Of a stretch of DNA of 64,000 nucleotides, positions 42,573 to 51,782 are shown piece by piece. Each line of letters starts with the position of its first letter. Positions within the stretch are counted from its first letter, which is position 1. The notes beneath the pieces are model-generated. The model was given only the letters and a program-made list of their open reading frames with translations, was not told the DNA's origin and made no database searches. Where the stretch lies: NCBI RefSeq assembly GCF_041397485.1, contig NZ_JAWKWO010000001.1, positions 186,001 to 250,000 of the forward strand, given 5' to 3'. This DNA is from Zhengella sp020637775. Its GTDB lineage: Bacteria > Pseudomonadota > Alphaproteobacteria > Rhizobiales > Rhizobiaceae. The translations under genes were made by a program, and so were the position numbers.

Positions 42573-45416
42573 CTATCCGGCTTCGCGCAGGCGCTGAAGC
42601 GCCGTTTCCAGCCGCGCGGCGGTTTCCTTCGCCTCGGTCAGTTTTTCACGTTCGGCATCCACGACCTCCGGCTTGGCATTGGCAACGAATTTCTCGTTCG
42701 CCAGCTTCTTCTCGATGCGTGCGGCCTCGTCGGCGGCCTTGGCATGAGCCTTTTCCAGCCGGGCGGTCTCGGCCTTGAGGTCGATCAGGTCGCCGAGCGG
42801 GAGGCAAACGGTCGCCTCGCCGACAACGATCTGGGCGGCACCGCGCGGCGCCTCGTCGGCCGTGGCAATGCTCTCGATGCGCGCCAGCCGCCTGATGGCC
42901 GCGTCATGGCGCTCCAGCCGGGCCCGGGTCGCTGCATTGGCGCCGGTGATGACCAGCGGCGCCATCGCGCCGGCCGGCACGTTCATCTCGGCACGAACCG
43001 AGCGCACGCCCGATACCAGGTCGACCAGCCAGTTGATGTCGGCGGCCGCCTCGCCATCCTCGAAGGCGGGTTGCGGCCATGCGGCATGGCACAGCAATCC
43101 GTCGCGGGCGGCGGTGTGGTCCCACAACTCCTCCGTCATGAAGGGCATGAAGGGGTGGAGAAGCTTGTACGTCTCCTCCAGGACATGGGCTGCGCAGGCG
43201 CGCGCTTCCGCCTTGGCGGTCTCGTCCTCGCCGTTGAAGACGGGTTTCAGCAGTTCCAGGTACCAGTCGCAGACCTGGTTCCAGACGAAGCGGTAAACCG
43301 CGCCCGCCGCGTCGTTGAACCGGTAGGCTTCAATCGCCTGGGTGACGGTGCGCGACGTGCGGGTCAGTTCGGAGAGGATCCAGCGGTTCACCGGGTCGGC
43401 TGCCGTTTCGGGCGCGAAACCGGGATCGCGGCTGACGCCGTTCATCTCGGCGAAGCGGGTCGCGTTCCACAGCTTGGTGCCGAAATTGCGGTAGCCGGCG
43501 ATGCGGGCCGGATCCAGCTTCACGTCGCGGCCCTGGGCCGCCATGATCGCCAGCGTGAACCGCAGCGCGTCGGCGCCATAGTCGTCGATCAGTTCCAGCG
43601 GATCGATGACGTTTCCCTTCGACTTCGACATCTTGGCGCCGTTCTTGTCGCGAACCAGCGCATGGACATAGACCGTGTGGAACGGCTCCTCGTCCATGAA
43701 ATGCAGACCCATCATCATCATCCGGGCGACCCAGAAGAAGATGATGTCGAAACCGGTGACCAGCACGTCCGTCTGGTAGTATTTCTTCAGTTCGGGCGTC
43801 TTGTCGGGCCAGCCGAGCGTGGAGAACGGCCAAAGGGCGGACGAGAACCACGTGTCGAGCACGTCCTCGTCGCGTTCCAGGATCTCGCCCGGACGGAAGT
43901 TCTCCAGCTTCTCCTCGACCCAGGCCTTCCACGGCCCTTCATGCGAGATATAGTGCTGAATGGCCGCTTCGAGCGCCGTTTCCTCGTCCTTTTCCACGAA
44001 AACCTGGCCGTCCGGGCCGTACCAGGCCGGGATCTGGTGTCCCCACCAGAGCTGGCGGGAAATGCACCAGGGCTGGATGTTCTCCATCCAGTCGAAATAG
44101 GTCTTCTCCCAGTTCTTCGGCACGAAGTTCGTGCGCCCTTCCCGCACGGCGGCGATGGCCGGCCTGGCGAGTTCGGCCGCGTTCACATACCATTGGTCGG
44201 TCAGGTAGGGCTCGATCGGCACACCGCCACGGTCGCCATGGGGGACCATGTGGACATGCGGCTCGACGGCTGCCAGCAGACCCAGTTCGTCCATCTTGGC
44301 GACCACGAGCCTGCGCGCCTCGAAACGGTCCTTTCCGTCAAGATCCTCCAGCGTCTGGAGCAGCTTGCCTTCCTGCCGCAAGCCTTCCAGAAACGCATCA
44401 TTCTCCTTGAGCGTGATCCGGCCATCAATGGTCATGATGTTGATGGCCGGCAGGTCGTGACGCTTGCCGACGTCGAAATCGTTGAAATCGTGGGCCGGCG
44501 TCATCTTCACCGCTCCGGTGCCCGCTTCCGGGTCCGGATATTCGTCGGCCACGATGGGGATGCGCCGTCCGACCAGCGGCAGGATGACGTGCTTGCCGAC
44601 CAGATCGCGGTAACGCGGATCGTCGGGATGGACCGCCACGCCGGTGTCGCCGAGCATGGTCTCGGGCCGCGTTGTGGCGACAACGAGATAGTCGCGCGTC
44701 TCGTAGCCGGCGGGCTCGCCGTCGGAGGGCTTCCACGCGATGCGGTTGCCTTCCTCGTCGAGATTGTAGGGGTGCTCGTATGTCAGGCCATCAGCCAGCG
44801 GATAACGGAAATGCCAAAGGTTGCCTTTGGTCTCGATCTGCTCGACCTCAAGGTCAGAGATCGCCGTCAGCAGCCTGGGATCCCAGTTGACAAGGCGCTT
44901 GTCCTTGTAAATCAGCCCTTCCTTGTAAAGCGTGACAAAGACTTCAAGAACGGCTTTCGAGAGGCCTTCATCCATGGTGAAGCGCTCGCGCGCCCAGTCG
45001 CAGGAAGCGCCCAGCCTCTTGAGCTGGTTGAAGATCATGCCGCCGGACTCGTCCTTCCACTGCCAGACGCGCTCGACAAAGGCTTCGCGCCCCAGGTCGC
45101 GGCGGTGCGGCTCCTGGCGCTCGGCCAGTTGACGTTCCACCACCATTTGCGTGGCAATGCCCGCATGGTCCATGCCCGGCTGCCAGAGCACGTCCTTGCC
45201 CCGCATGCGCTCGAAACGGACAAGGATATCCTGCAGCGTATTGTTCAACGCATGACCCATGTGCAGCGATCCGGTGACATTGGGCGGCGGGATCACGATA
45301 CAGAAGGTCTCCGCGCCCGGTTCGGCGCCGGTGCCGGCGCGGAACGCATCGGCCTCATCCCATTTCTTCGCGATCCGGGGCTCGATGGCCGCCGCGTCAT
45401 AGGTCTTGTCAAGCAT
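42573..45416 (-). CDS. valS: Valyl-tRNA synthetase
   Basis: A 947-residue class I synthetase. The HIGH motif is 'PPPNVTGSLHMGHALN' and the KMSKS motif is 'AKMSKSKGNVIDPLEL'. The editing domain ('TTRPETMLGDTGVAVHP') and the C-terminal coiled-coil arm of about 70 residues are present. ATG at 45416 begins 'MLDKTYDAAAIEPR'; the longer frame is not typical. It is on the minus strand with a PEBP-like gene upstream. Confidence 0.97.
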   Translation of the reverse strand: MLDKTYDAAAIEPRIAKKWDEADAFRAGTGAEPGAETFCIVIPPPNVTGSLHMGHALNNTLQDILVRFERMRGKDVLWQPGMDHAGIATQMVVERQLAERQEPHRRDLGREAFVERVWQWKDESGGMIFNQLKRLGASCDWARERFTMDEGLSKAVLEVFVTLYKEGLIYKDKRLVNWDPRLLTAISDLEVEQIETKGNLWHFRYPLADGLTYEHPYNLDEEGNRIAWKPSDGEPAGYETRDYLVVATTRPETMLGDTGVAVHPDDPRYRDLVGKHVILPLVGRRIPIVADEYPDPEAGTGAVKMTPAHDFNDFDVGKRHDLPAINIMTIDGRITLKENDAFLEGLRQEGKLLQTLEDLDGKDRFEARRLVVAKMDELGLLAAVEPHVHMVPHGDRGGVPIEPYLTDQWYVNAAELARPAIAAVREGRTNFVPKNWEKTYFDWMENIQPWCISRQLWWGHQIPAWYGPDGQVFVEKDEETALEAAIQHYISHEGPWKAWVEEKLENFRPGEILERDEDVLDTWFSSALWPFSTLGWPDKTPELKKYYQTDVLVTGFDIIFFWVARMMMMGLHFMDEEPFHTVYVHALVRDKNGAKMSKSKGNVIDPLELIDDYGADALRFTLAIMAAQGRDVKLDPARIAGYRNFGTKLWNATRFAEMNGVSRDPGFAPETAADPVNRWILSELTRTSRTVTQAIEAYRFNDAAGAVYRFVWNQVCDWYLELLKPVFNGEDETAKAEARACAAHVLEETYKLLHPFMPFMTEELWDHTAARDGLLCHAAWPQPAFEDGEAAADINWLVDLVSGVRSVRAEMNVPAGAMAPLVITGANAATRARLERHDAAIRRLARIESIATADEAPRGAAQIVVGEATVCLPLGDLIDLKAETARLEKAHAKAADEAARIEKKLANEKFVANAKPEVVDAEREKLTEAKETAARLETALQRLREAG

Positions 45417-45521
45417 GAATAACCTGCTGGAGCATCGGATAAAGATGATGGCTGGTAAATCCGAACGCCCGCGCCAAGTCAACCGCACGCCGGTGGCAAT
45501 CAGCCGCGCGTCGCGGTCGAA

Positions 45522-45902
45522 TCAAGGGAAGCGGCGGCTGGCCTTTGCCGTCGCGAGCGTCTTGCCGCCGGAATCGAGTGCCTCGACCGAAAACCGGTAG
45601 GTATGCGGGCTCGGCGGACACGGACCCTTGTAGCGGAAAGCGCCATAGGGCAGCGTCGCGCTGCTTCCGCCGCTCCATTTCACCGTGCCGCCGCCATGGG
45701 GATAATCGGGCTTGTCCAGGTCGACCATGCGAAAGCGCAACCTTGCGGTGCCTTTCGGAACCGCCGACAACTTCATCGGCGGCGATTTCGCGTCAAAGCA
45801 TTTCTTCGTCGGACCCCAGGAAAAACTCAGGCCCATGGCCGAGGCCGGCAAGGCGAAGGTCACGCCAGCCATCACCATTGCCATGAAAAGGGTTCGCACC
45901 AT
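45522..45902 (-). CDS. Short exported PEBP (YbhB/YbcL) family protein
   Basis: A 126-residue protein with a signal peptide ('MAMVMAGVTFALPASA'). The mature part follows the phosphatidylethanolamine-binding protein pattern: 'SPPMKLSAVPKGTARLRFRM' region, 'MVDLDKPDYPHGGGTV' and 'FRYKGPCPPSPHTYRFSVEA'. It is shorter than most PEBP proteins. A GGAGG site close to ATG at 45902 fixes the start. Its ligand and role are unknown. Confidence 0.82.
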   Translation of the reverse strand: MVRTLFMAMVMAGVTFALPASAMGLSFSWGPTKKCFDAKSPPMKLSAVPKGTARLRFRMVDLDKPDYPHGGGTVKWSGGSSATLPYGAFRYKGPCPPSPHTYRFSVEALDSGGKTLATAKASRRFP

Positions 45903-46059
45903 GTCGTCTTTCCTCCGCTTGTTCATCCCGGGCGGAAGGATCCCCCGCCATGGACGGCTTGGCAAGCGGCAGGGATGCGACATTTTTCCCGATCGGCGGG
46001 CACGATCAAACCCTAAAAGGCGGCCGTACCGGAACGCCCGGTCAGGCCGCCGGTTGCCG

Positions 46060-46836
46060 TCAGCCGCGCGCGATGCGCTCTATTTCCTCGCGAACCAGCC
46101 GTTCGACGAGAACCGGAAGATTGTTGTCCAGCCAGTCCTGCAACATGGGACGCAGCATTTCCTGCGCCATCTCGTCGAAGCTTTTCTGGCGCGAGGCCAT
46201 GAAGGCTTCCTTCAGTTCATCGAAAGAGCCAGCGACCTGGCGGCCGGCATCCGGTGACATGAGCGCGGCCCGCGCGCCATTCAGCGCGACGGTCTCCGAC
46301 CGGCCGGTCGTGACATGCTCATCCGGAAATTCCGGGGCAGCCTGTTGCGGCTGCACCGGCCCGGCCTGCGCCGTCGCCTCGGCATGAAACGCCGCCGGCT
46401 CACCGGTTGTCGATGCAGCCATTTCGTCATCGCCTTCCAGCGCCGGCGTCATGTCGGTGCCGGGTTCCACATCCTGCGCGGTGGCATCGAAGGACGAATC
46501 CGGGTCTTCTTCCTCCCGGTCCTCGCGCGCCAACCTGCGCTGGACTTCGGCCAGCGTGATGGCGGCCGATGCCATGCCCGGTCCGGCGACCTGGGTCTCG
46601 GCCTCATCGTCCGGCTCGTTGCCCATATCGGCGATGGCGTCGCGAAAGGCCGAGATGTCGGCTTCACGCCGCACCTGAACCGGCTCGCTGGCCGCGGCTT
46701 CGGCTGGCTTCTGGGGCGCAACGGCTGCCGGTGGCGCATCGTCGCGCGTGTGTTCGGTTTCCTCAATGATCTTGCGAATGGAGGCGAGTATTTCCTCCAT
46801 CGAGGGTTCGCGTTGCGCGCCGCCTGCCTGTGCCAT
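46060..46836 (-). CDS. popZ: PopZ-like polar organizing protein (DUF2497)
   Basis: A 258-residue acidic protein with the family ends: 'EPSMEEILASIRKIIEE' at the N-terminus and 'MLRPMLQDWLDNNLPVLVER' plus 'LVREEIERIARG' at the C-terminus, separated by an acidic Pro/Ala-rich disordered stretch. PopZ self-assembles at cell poles and tethers the chromosome origin. ATG at 46836 is the best start. The gene is next to valS in many alphaproteobacteria, as nearly here. Confidence 0.88.
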   Translation of the reverse strand: MAQAGGAQREPSMEEILASIRKIIEETEHTRDDAPPAAVAPQKPAEAAASEPVQVRREADISAFRDAIADMGNEPDDEAETQVAGPGMASAAITLAEVQRRLAREDREEEDPDSSFDATAQDVEPGTDMTPALEGDDEMAASTTGEPAAFHAEATAQAGPVQPQQAAPEFPDEHVTTGRSETVALNGARAALMSPDAGRQVAGSFDELKEAFMASRQKSFDEMAQEMLRPMLQDWLDNNLPVLVERLVREEIERIARG

Positions 46837-46995
46837 CGCCTGTCTGCCGCCTTTGACCTGCTGCCTGTCTGCCGAAACCGCGTCCCGGCGTCGAATCATT
46901 CATCAAGCGTAGACGAGGTTCCGGCAAATGAGAATCCCCGCTTCCGATCCCCTGCAACTTGCCAACAGCTTTTCGCAGACAGCGGCGCCAAAGAA

Positions 46996-47019
46996 AAAAG
47001 CCGCCCGGCGGCGGCTTTT
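46996..47019 (-). terminator. Intrinsic terminator downstream of tolC
   Basis: A 10-bp stem (AAAAGCCGCC / GGCGGCTTTT) with a 4-base loop, followed on the minus strand by TTTTTTCTTT. It lies 26 bases after the tolC stop. Confidence 0.88.
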
Positions 47020-47045
47020 CGTCGTGGTTGCTGGTCTTTCCCGTC

Positions 47046-48428
47046 TCAACGGCCGTCAGGCGTGCGCAGGCCGTACCACTTGTCCTTGACCGCCTCGTAG
47101 TGCTCTTCGGGCTTGTACTCGACAACCTGAAGGTTGAGCTTGGGCACCGAAAGGTCGCCGGTCGACGACAGGATGGCATAGCTGGCAACGACAAGATCGC
47201 GCTCGGCCTGAAGCAGGGTGAGCTGCGCGGTGATCACGTCGGCCTGTGCGTTCAACACGTCCAATGTGGTGCGCTGACCGACATTGCGCTCTTCAATCAC
47301 GCCGTTCAGGGCAAGACGGGCCGCACTCACGAGGTCCTTGTTGGCGACAAGCGCCGTCTTGGCCGCCATGTACTGGTGCCAGGCCGCCGTCGCGTTCTGC
47401 CGGAGCTGGTCGCGCACGACATCGATATTGATCTGCGCCTGCCCGAGCTGCTCCTTGGACTGGCGAACCGTCGCGGAGGCACGGCCACCCTGATAGATCG
47501 GCACGCGGACGGTCAGACCCACGCTGCCGGAATCGTATTCCTGGTAATTGTGGGTGTTTGGCGCCGTGATCTGGTTACGGTAGTTGCGGCTCAGATTGGC
47601 TTCGGCCGACACCTGCGGCAGAAATGCCCCTTCATTGGTCTTGACCACATAGGCTGCGGCATCCGCCAGATACTTGTTCGCCTGGATGGCCGGGTGATTT
47701 GCCTCGGCGCGCGCCAGAACGCTGTCGAGCGACGGCGGCAAGAGCCGGTCGAGCGGGGAAGCCGGGCTGAGCTTGCCGGGCTCGTTGCCGATGATCTGGC
47801 GATAGGTCGCCTCGCTCGCACGGGCCTGGGCCTGGGCGGCGGAAAGCTGGGCACGGGCCGCCGACCGGCTGGCCTCGGCCTGCGCGACATCGGTTCGTGT
47901 TCCCTCGCCGACGTCGAAACGCGAGCGGGCCGCGCGGACCTGCTCTTCCAGGAATTCGAGGTTGCGCTGGCGCAGAACGGCGATCTGACGGTCGCGGATG
48001 ACGTCCATATAGGCCGAAGCAGCATCAAAAAAGACGTTCTGACCGGAATTGCGAAGGTTCTCGCGCGCGGCGAGGACACGGGCCTTTGCGGCCTTCACCG
48101 AGTTGCGCGTCTGGAAACCGTCGAAAAGCGCCTGCGAAATCGAGATGCCGAAGCTGCCGGTCGAGAGCCTGGCGCCGCCATTCAGGCCGCTATAGCTGTA
48201 ATTGATGGAGCCGACGCCATTGATGACGGGACGGTAGCCCGACTTGGCGATCGCCACGCCCTCATCCTGGATCCGGACACCCGCACGGTCCGAATTGAGC
48301 TGCGAATTGTTGGCATAGGCTTTCTGCAACGCGCCTATGATGGTTTCGGCAGATACGGAACCCGCCGGCCACGCAATCATCGGCATGACAGCGACAATCG
48401 CCTTCAGTGTGATGGACAAACGCGCCAC
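47046..48428 (-). CDS. tolC: TolC family outer membrane efflux protein
   Basis: A 460-residue protein with signal peptide ('IVAVMPMIAWPAGSVSA') and two outer membrane efflux repeats: 'ALQKAYANNSQLNSDRAGVR' region and 'LTVRVPIYQGGRASATVRQS' region. It would form the outer membrane duct for drug efflux or type I secretion. The GTG at 48428 follows AAAGGTGA and starts the signal peptide, so it is preferred over the upstream frame start. The PCMT-like gene upstream is a common neighbour in Hyphomicrobiales. Confidence 0.93.
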   Translation of the reverse strand: MARLSITLKAIVAVMPMIAWPAGSVSAETIIGALQKAYANNSQLNSDRAGVRIQDEGVAIAKSGYRPVINGVGSINYSYSGLNGGARLSTGSFGISISQALFDGFQTRNSVKAAKARVLAARENLRNSGQNVFFDAASAYMDVIRDRQIAVLRQRNLEFLEEQVRAARSRFDVGEGTRTDVAQAEASRSAARAQLSAAQAQARASEATYRQIIGNEPGKLSPASPLDRLLPPSLDSVLARAEANHPAIQANKYLADAAAYVVKTNEGAFLPQVSAEANLSRNYRNQITAPNTHNYQEYDSGSVGLTVRVPIYQGGRASATVRQSKEQLGQAQINIDVVRDQLRQNATAAWHQYMAAKTALVANKDLVSAARLALNGVIEERNVGQRTTLDVLNAQADVITAQLTLLQAERDLVVASYAILSSTGDLSVPKLNLQVVEYKPEEHYEAVKDKWYGLRTPDGR

Positions 48429-48547
48429 AACTTCACCTTTCAGTACTTTGGTCGGTGCTTCTCTCTCATTCCCGGTCCCGGCCCCCACCGGGTCAAGAGC
48501 GCTGCCCGCGCTCCGCCTTCAAATGCAAGCGCATTTGTACAGTGAAG

Positions 48548-49204
48548 TCAAAACTGAAATTGAACCTTCGGCTCAAAACCCGGCAACAGGCGGACAGAAC
48601 AGTTGAAGGCCCTGCGCCCTGAAACCACGTTGCCATCCCTGACGTATATGCTTGCAACGCCTGCGTTCCCCACACCTTCTACAGCAACGAGACGCCCGCC
48701 GTCACGCAATTGGTCCTTGAGCGCCTGCGGCACTTCGTCCACCGCGCCGTCGATCAGGATGACGTCGTAGGGCGCTTCCTGCGCACATCCATCGCGCAGC
48801 GGACGGTTGAGAACGACGACATTGTCATAACCAAGTTCGGACAACGCATCGGTTGCCCTGGCCGCCAGATCCTCATCGGCCTCGATGGCGATAACCGAGG
48901 AGGCCAGCCGGGACAGGATCGCAGCCGAATAGCCCGTCGTGCAGCCGACATCGAGAACGACATCGTCCGGCTTGATCGCTGCAAGCTGCACCAGCTTGCC
49001 CAGCGGCGAAGGCTCCATCAGGTAGCGGCCGGCTGCGACCTCGATGTCCTCGTCGATATAGGCGAGGTCACGCTTGCGCGCCGGCACGAAAGCCTCCCGC
49101 GGGACGGACAGGAATGCTTCGAGCACGTCCAGCGCGGATATGCTTGTCGTGCGAAGCTGGCTGTCCACCATATGGCGGCGAAGGAGCGAGAAATCCGAAG
49201 TCAT
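48548..49204 (-). CDS. PCMT-like SAM-dependent methyltransferase
   Basis: A 218-residue protein of the protein-L-isoaspartate methyltransferase family. The SAM site reads 'VLDVGCTTGYSAAILSRLAS', differing from the usual GTGSGY, and the substrate loop 'PIGxGQTIS' is replaced by 'GRYLMEPSPLGKLVQ'. The fold is therefore recognisable, but isoaspartyl activity is doubtful. ATG at 49204 starts the conserved 'SLLRRHMVDSQLRTT'. It is transcribed toward tolC with a 119-base gap. Confidence 0.85.
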   Translation of the reverse strand: MTSDFSLLRRHMVDSQLRTTSISALDVLEAFLSVPREAFVPARKRDLAYIDEDIEVAAGRYLMEPSPLGKLVQLAAIKPDDVVLDVGCTTGYSAAILSRLASSVIAIEADEDLAARATDALSELGYDNVVVLNRPLRDGCAQEAPYDVILIDGAVDEVPQALKDQLRDGGRLVAVEGVGNAGVASIYVRDGNVVSGRRAFNCSVRLLPGFEPKVQFQF

Positions 49205-49366
49205 GTTACCTGCCCATCTGCGTTCCGGCACTTGACCGGCCGGCTTCCTGCTTCACCGTCCCTGCCCGCCAGCGGATGGGGTTTCCGGTGTGCAGACGGG
49301 GCACCACGGGACAAATCAGCCCGACATTCCGGCACTTGTGAAAGTCCGGAACAATAAAAAGCGCGC

Positions 49367-49440
49367 TGGAGGCCTCGCCCGGAATCGAACCGGGGTGCAA
49401 GGATTTGCAGTCCTCTGCGTAACCACTCCGCCACGAGGCC
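49367..49440 (-). tRNA. tRNA-Cys (anticodon GCA)
   Basis: On the minus strand the 74-base gene starts GGCCTCG and ends CGAGGCC, followed by discriminator T and an encoded CCA. The anticodon loop CTGCAAA gives GCA. D and T arms pair normally (GGTTCGATTCC in the T loop). Confidence 0.97.
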
Positions 49441-49672
49441 GCCACACGTCTCGCCCGCAAGTGCGGGCACCGCTTTTTCGCTGCGCCCCGGCAACGCCCT
49501 TGCGACAGCGCGAACCGAATAGACCGTTGGGCGGGGACCCGCAAGAGGGAAATCGCGTTCAACAGCCGACCGATGCGGATTATCCCAAATTGCTGCCGCA
49601 CTGTTGCAAAGGACAGACACTTCGCACGCGCACGGCATCTGCGCGGAGCCGGCGCCTGGCAATTCGGTCGAT

Positions 49673-49966
49673 TCAGCGGGTTTGGCCGCGCCCGTTGCCG
49701 CCGCCATTGCCGTTGCGCCGCCCCCATTTCACCGCGGCTCGCCGCCGCCAGCGCCGGATGGAGGGCGAATCATGGCTCAACACCAGAAGCCCGAGCGGAA
49801 TCATCCAGAATCCGAGAACGGGCAAAAAGCCGAGGAAACCGAAGGCCACCAAGGCGAAGCCGAGGGACCGGCGGACAATCACCGAACGCGGCAGGTGATA
49901 GGCCCGGCCGAACAGATGCATGCGCGGCCGGGCCGGTTTTCTTTCGCTTTCCATCAGCAGCCGCAT
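49673..49966 (-). CDS. Small membrane protein of unknown function
   Basis: A 97-residue protein with one long hydrophobic hairpin ('SLGFALVAFGFLGFLPVLGF' and 'WMIPLGLLVLS') and a very basic C-terminus ('PSIRRWRRRAAVKWGRR'). The style 'LPVLGFWMIPLGLLVLSxD' is shared by small uncharacterised proteins of this group. ATG at 49966 has GGAAAGG just upstream; ATG at 49954 is also possible. It sits between tRNA-Cys and tRNA-Asn. Confidence 0.55.
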   Translation of the reverse strand: MRLLMESERKPARPRMHLFGRAYHLPRSVIVRRSLGFALVAFGFLGFLPVLGFWMIPLGLLVLSHDSPSIRRWRRRAAVKWGRRNGNGGGNGRGQTR

Positions 49967-50152
49967 TCGCCTTTCCCATGTTTCCAGCCTGCGCGTCCGG
50001 CGAAGGGTTCGCGCGGGCAACTGGCCGGTCTGCAGACGATGTAGGTGCCCTCCCGGTCGGCTCAAACGGTTTTCAACATTTTTTTGATTTTGCGCCTTGG
50101 CAAAACCGAATCCGGTTTGCTATAGGCAGCGCACTCCAACGCGAGCAGGCCT

Positions 50153-50227
50153 TCCCCGGTAGCTCAGTGGTAGAGCAACCGGCTGTTAACCGGTTGGTCG
50201 CTGGTTCGAATCCGGCCCGGGGAGCCA
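50153..50227 (+). tRNA. tRNA-Asn (anticodon GUU)
   Basis: The 75-base gene begins TCCCCGG and ends CCGGGGA with discriminator G and an encoded CCA. The anticodon loop CTGTTAA gives GUU. The T loop GGTTCGAATCC is standard. It lies immediately left of the AT-rich accessory gene. Confidence 0.97.
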
Positions 50228-50681
50228 ACCTTTTCAAAAAGTTAGCTAGAAGTTTCAAGGCATGCGAAAGCGGCCCAAAGCCAAGTGGCGTCATCTTGGC
50301 AATGCAGTCTGCAACGCGCCTGGCGAAACGGAAAAGCCCGACGCAATGGCCGATCGATCCTGATGGGGACATGGCCGGCAATATCGCGCCGGGTGAGCGT
50401 TACACGAACATTCGCCAGCCGGTTTATCCACACCGCCTCGACTGCATAGTCGTTTCATGCCCTGGAAGCGCACGTGGCCCGACAAGCCGCATGATTCCGT
50501 CTTTTCCCGCCATTGCGTGGACATTGGCCGCAGATTCCGGCTCCACGACGGCAAGCGGTGGAGACGGCATGAATTTAAGCAAATTTGAATGTATGCAAAC
50601 GATATTTACACCGCAAGCGGGGCTGCGTTAGAGATCAGACCGGTATGAATGGGGCAGGCAAGACGCGGATCGGTGGGGCGC
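50228..50681. other. Gene-free stretch between tRNA-Asn and the AT-rich gene
   Basis: No supported gene lies in these 454 bases. Composition shifts to AT-rich near 50572-50612, where a promoter for the next gene may lie. No integrase remnant, insertion sequence or repeat of the tRNA 3' end was found in it. Confidence 0.45.
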
Positions 50682-51782
50682 ATGCATTTGAGAAAACACT
50701 ATGGTCGGGTTGCCAAAGCTGCGCTCGCCGGTTCAGTTCTTTATGCATCGCCGGCGGCGGCGCAGTCGGTTCTGGAACGCGTATTGAGCCAGATTGACGG
50801 CGTGAGCAAGGCGGTTCCCGTCAACGGCGTCTATGCGAACATTGCTGAATCAATTGGACAACCTGGCCTCGTTTCTGTGACCGAAAGCGTTCCGGCAACA
50901 TTCGAGAATGCACCGGATGATACAACGATATGGTACGTCAGGGATTTTCCTGACAGTCCGGATATCAATATTATATTGACCAGATCAGATATTGGCAAAA
51001 CATACTCTGCTAGCAGTGGGCTATACTCAACAGAACTGACCGCACTTGGAATTGAAGAAATTTCAATCGGTTTGGATGGATCTATAACAATAAAAGACGA
51101 TGACAGCAATTCTGTTGCGACTTTGATAGATGTGTCAAGATATTCTCCGCCTTATAAAGCGTATGAGTTAAATACCATTGGCGGCATAACAAGAACATTA
51201 GGAGCCGATGCCGTAGCTTATGATTTGGGTCCGGAAGTGGTTTTATTGCCGGAGAGTTACATAGACCTATGCTGCTCATCTGAATTCAAGGTATATGTCG
51301 ACCAAACGCGTCTCGTGGAAGGGCCTTACTACTCGTCCTTGATCGACGGCAGCATCACCAACACGATCTCAGGCGTGACGGCTGCCACCGAGCAAGCCAC
51401 TACCGACGCAATAGCGGGGATCGAATACACCCTGCCCACACTCAATTTCGGCAACATCGCCACCACGGCGCTGGGCGCGGTGAACACCGGCGAGATCACG
51501 CTGGGCGTGAACTCAGTGGTCGACGAGGCGGCGACAGTGAAAACCCGCGCCGTTCGGTCAACGCTTGGCGTTGTCGGTGGTTCTGCCGATACAGGCGCGC
51601 TCGTCCTCAACGTCGCCAGCAACAGTTCGGCCGTCCAGGGCAGCGTGGACAATATGCTGATCGCCGTGAACGGGTCGTTCGGCAACATCGCCACCACGGC
51701 GCTGGGCGCGGTGAATACCGGCACGATCACCAGCGGCGTGAACGCCGCCGTGGCCGGGATTACCGGGCTGGCCGGCCAATAG
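50682..51782 (+). CDS. Exported repeat protein with AT-rich core, unknown function
   Basis: A 366-residue protein with a signal peptide ('AKAALAGSVLYASPAAAQS'). The middle (about residues 65-215, DNA about 50870-51330) uses AT-rich codons such as ATA, TTA and AGA that are rare in the neighbours, while both ends are GC-rich. It contains a Cys pair ('DLCCSSEF'). The C-terminal third holds two copies of 'FGNIATTALGAVNTGxIT' followed by 'GVN', about 77 residues apart, in a Gly/Ala/Thr/Asn-rich context like surface or fibre proteins. ATG at 50682 begins the signal peptide. Function not recognised; composition suggests transfer of the central part. Confidence 0.7.
   Translation: MHLRKHYGRVAKAALAGSVLYASPAAAQSVLERVLSQIDGVSKAVPVNGVYANIAESIGQPGLVSVTESVPATFENAPDDTTIWYVRDFPDSPDINIILTRSDIGKTYSASSGLYSTELTALGIEEISIGLDGSITIKDDDSNSVATLIDVSRYSPPYKAYELNTIGGITRTLGADAVAYDLGPEVVLLPESYIDLCCSSEFKVYVDQTRLVEGPYYSSLIDGSITNTISGVTAATEQATTDAIAGIEYTLPTLNFGNIATTALGAVNTGEITLGVNSVVDEAATVKTRAVRSTLGVVGGSADTGALVLNVASNSSAVQGSVDNMLIAVNGSFGNIATTALGAVNTGTITSGVNAAVAGITGLAGQ
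51447..51512 (+). repeat. 66-bp repeat, copy 1
   Basis: First copy inside the exported protein gene. The first 38 bases are identical to copy 2, and the end differs at a few positions. It encodes 'FGNIATTALGAVNTGEIT' plus LGVN. Confidence 0.85.
51678..51743 (+). repeat. 66-bp repeat, copy 2
   Basis: Second copy, 231 bases from the first. It encodes 'FGNIATTALGAVNTGTIT' plus SGVN. The near-perfect DNA identity points to a recent duplication or ongoing recombination between the copies. Confidence 0.85.

Noticed and set aside
42489..45422. A 977-codon plus-strand frame opposite valS
   Set aside because: Antisense shadow of valS, with no motif and no ribosome binding site logic.
49206..49727. 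Minus-strand frames across tRNA-Cys ('SGYAEDCKSLHPGSIPG')
   Set aside because: They are translations of the tRNA-Cys gene itself and have no independent support.
50073..50381. Minus-strand frame containing 'RAGFEPATNRLTAGCSTT' across tRNA-Asn
   Set aside because: It is a translation of the antisense strand of the tRNA, a common false annotation.
51447..51743. CRISPR-like repeat array
   Set aside because: There are only two copies, both in frame inside a coding gene, and no cas genes are present.
50153..51782. Genomic island inserted at tRNA-Asn
   Set aside because: No integrase, no direct repeat of the tRNA 3' end and no insertion sequence were found, so only a composition anomaly is reported.
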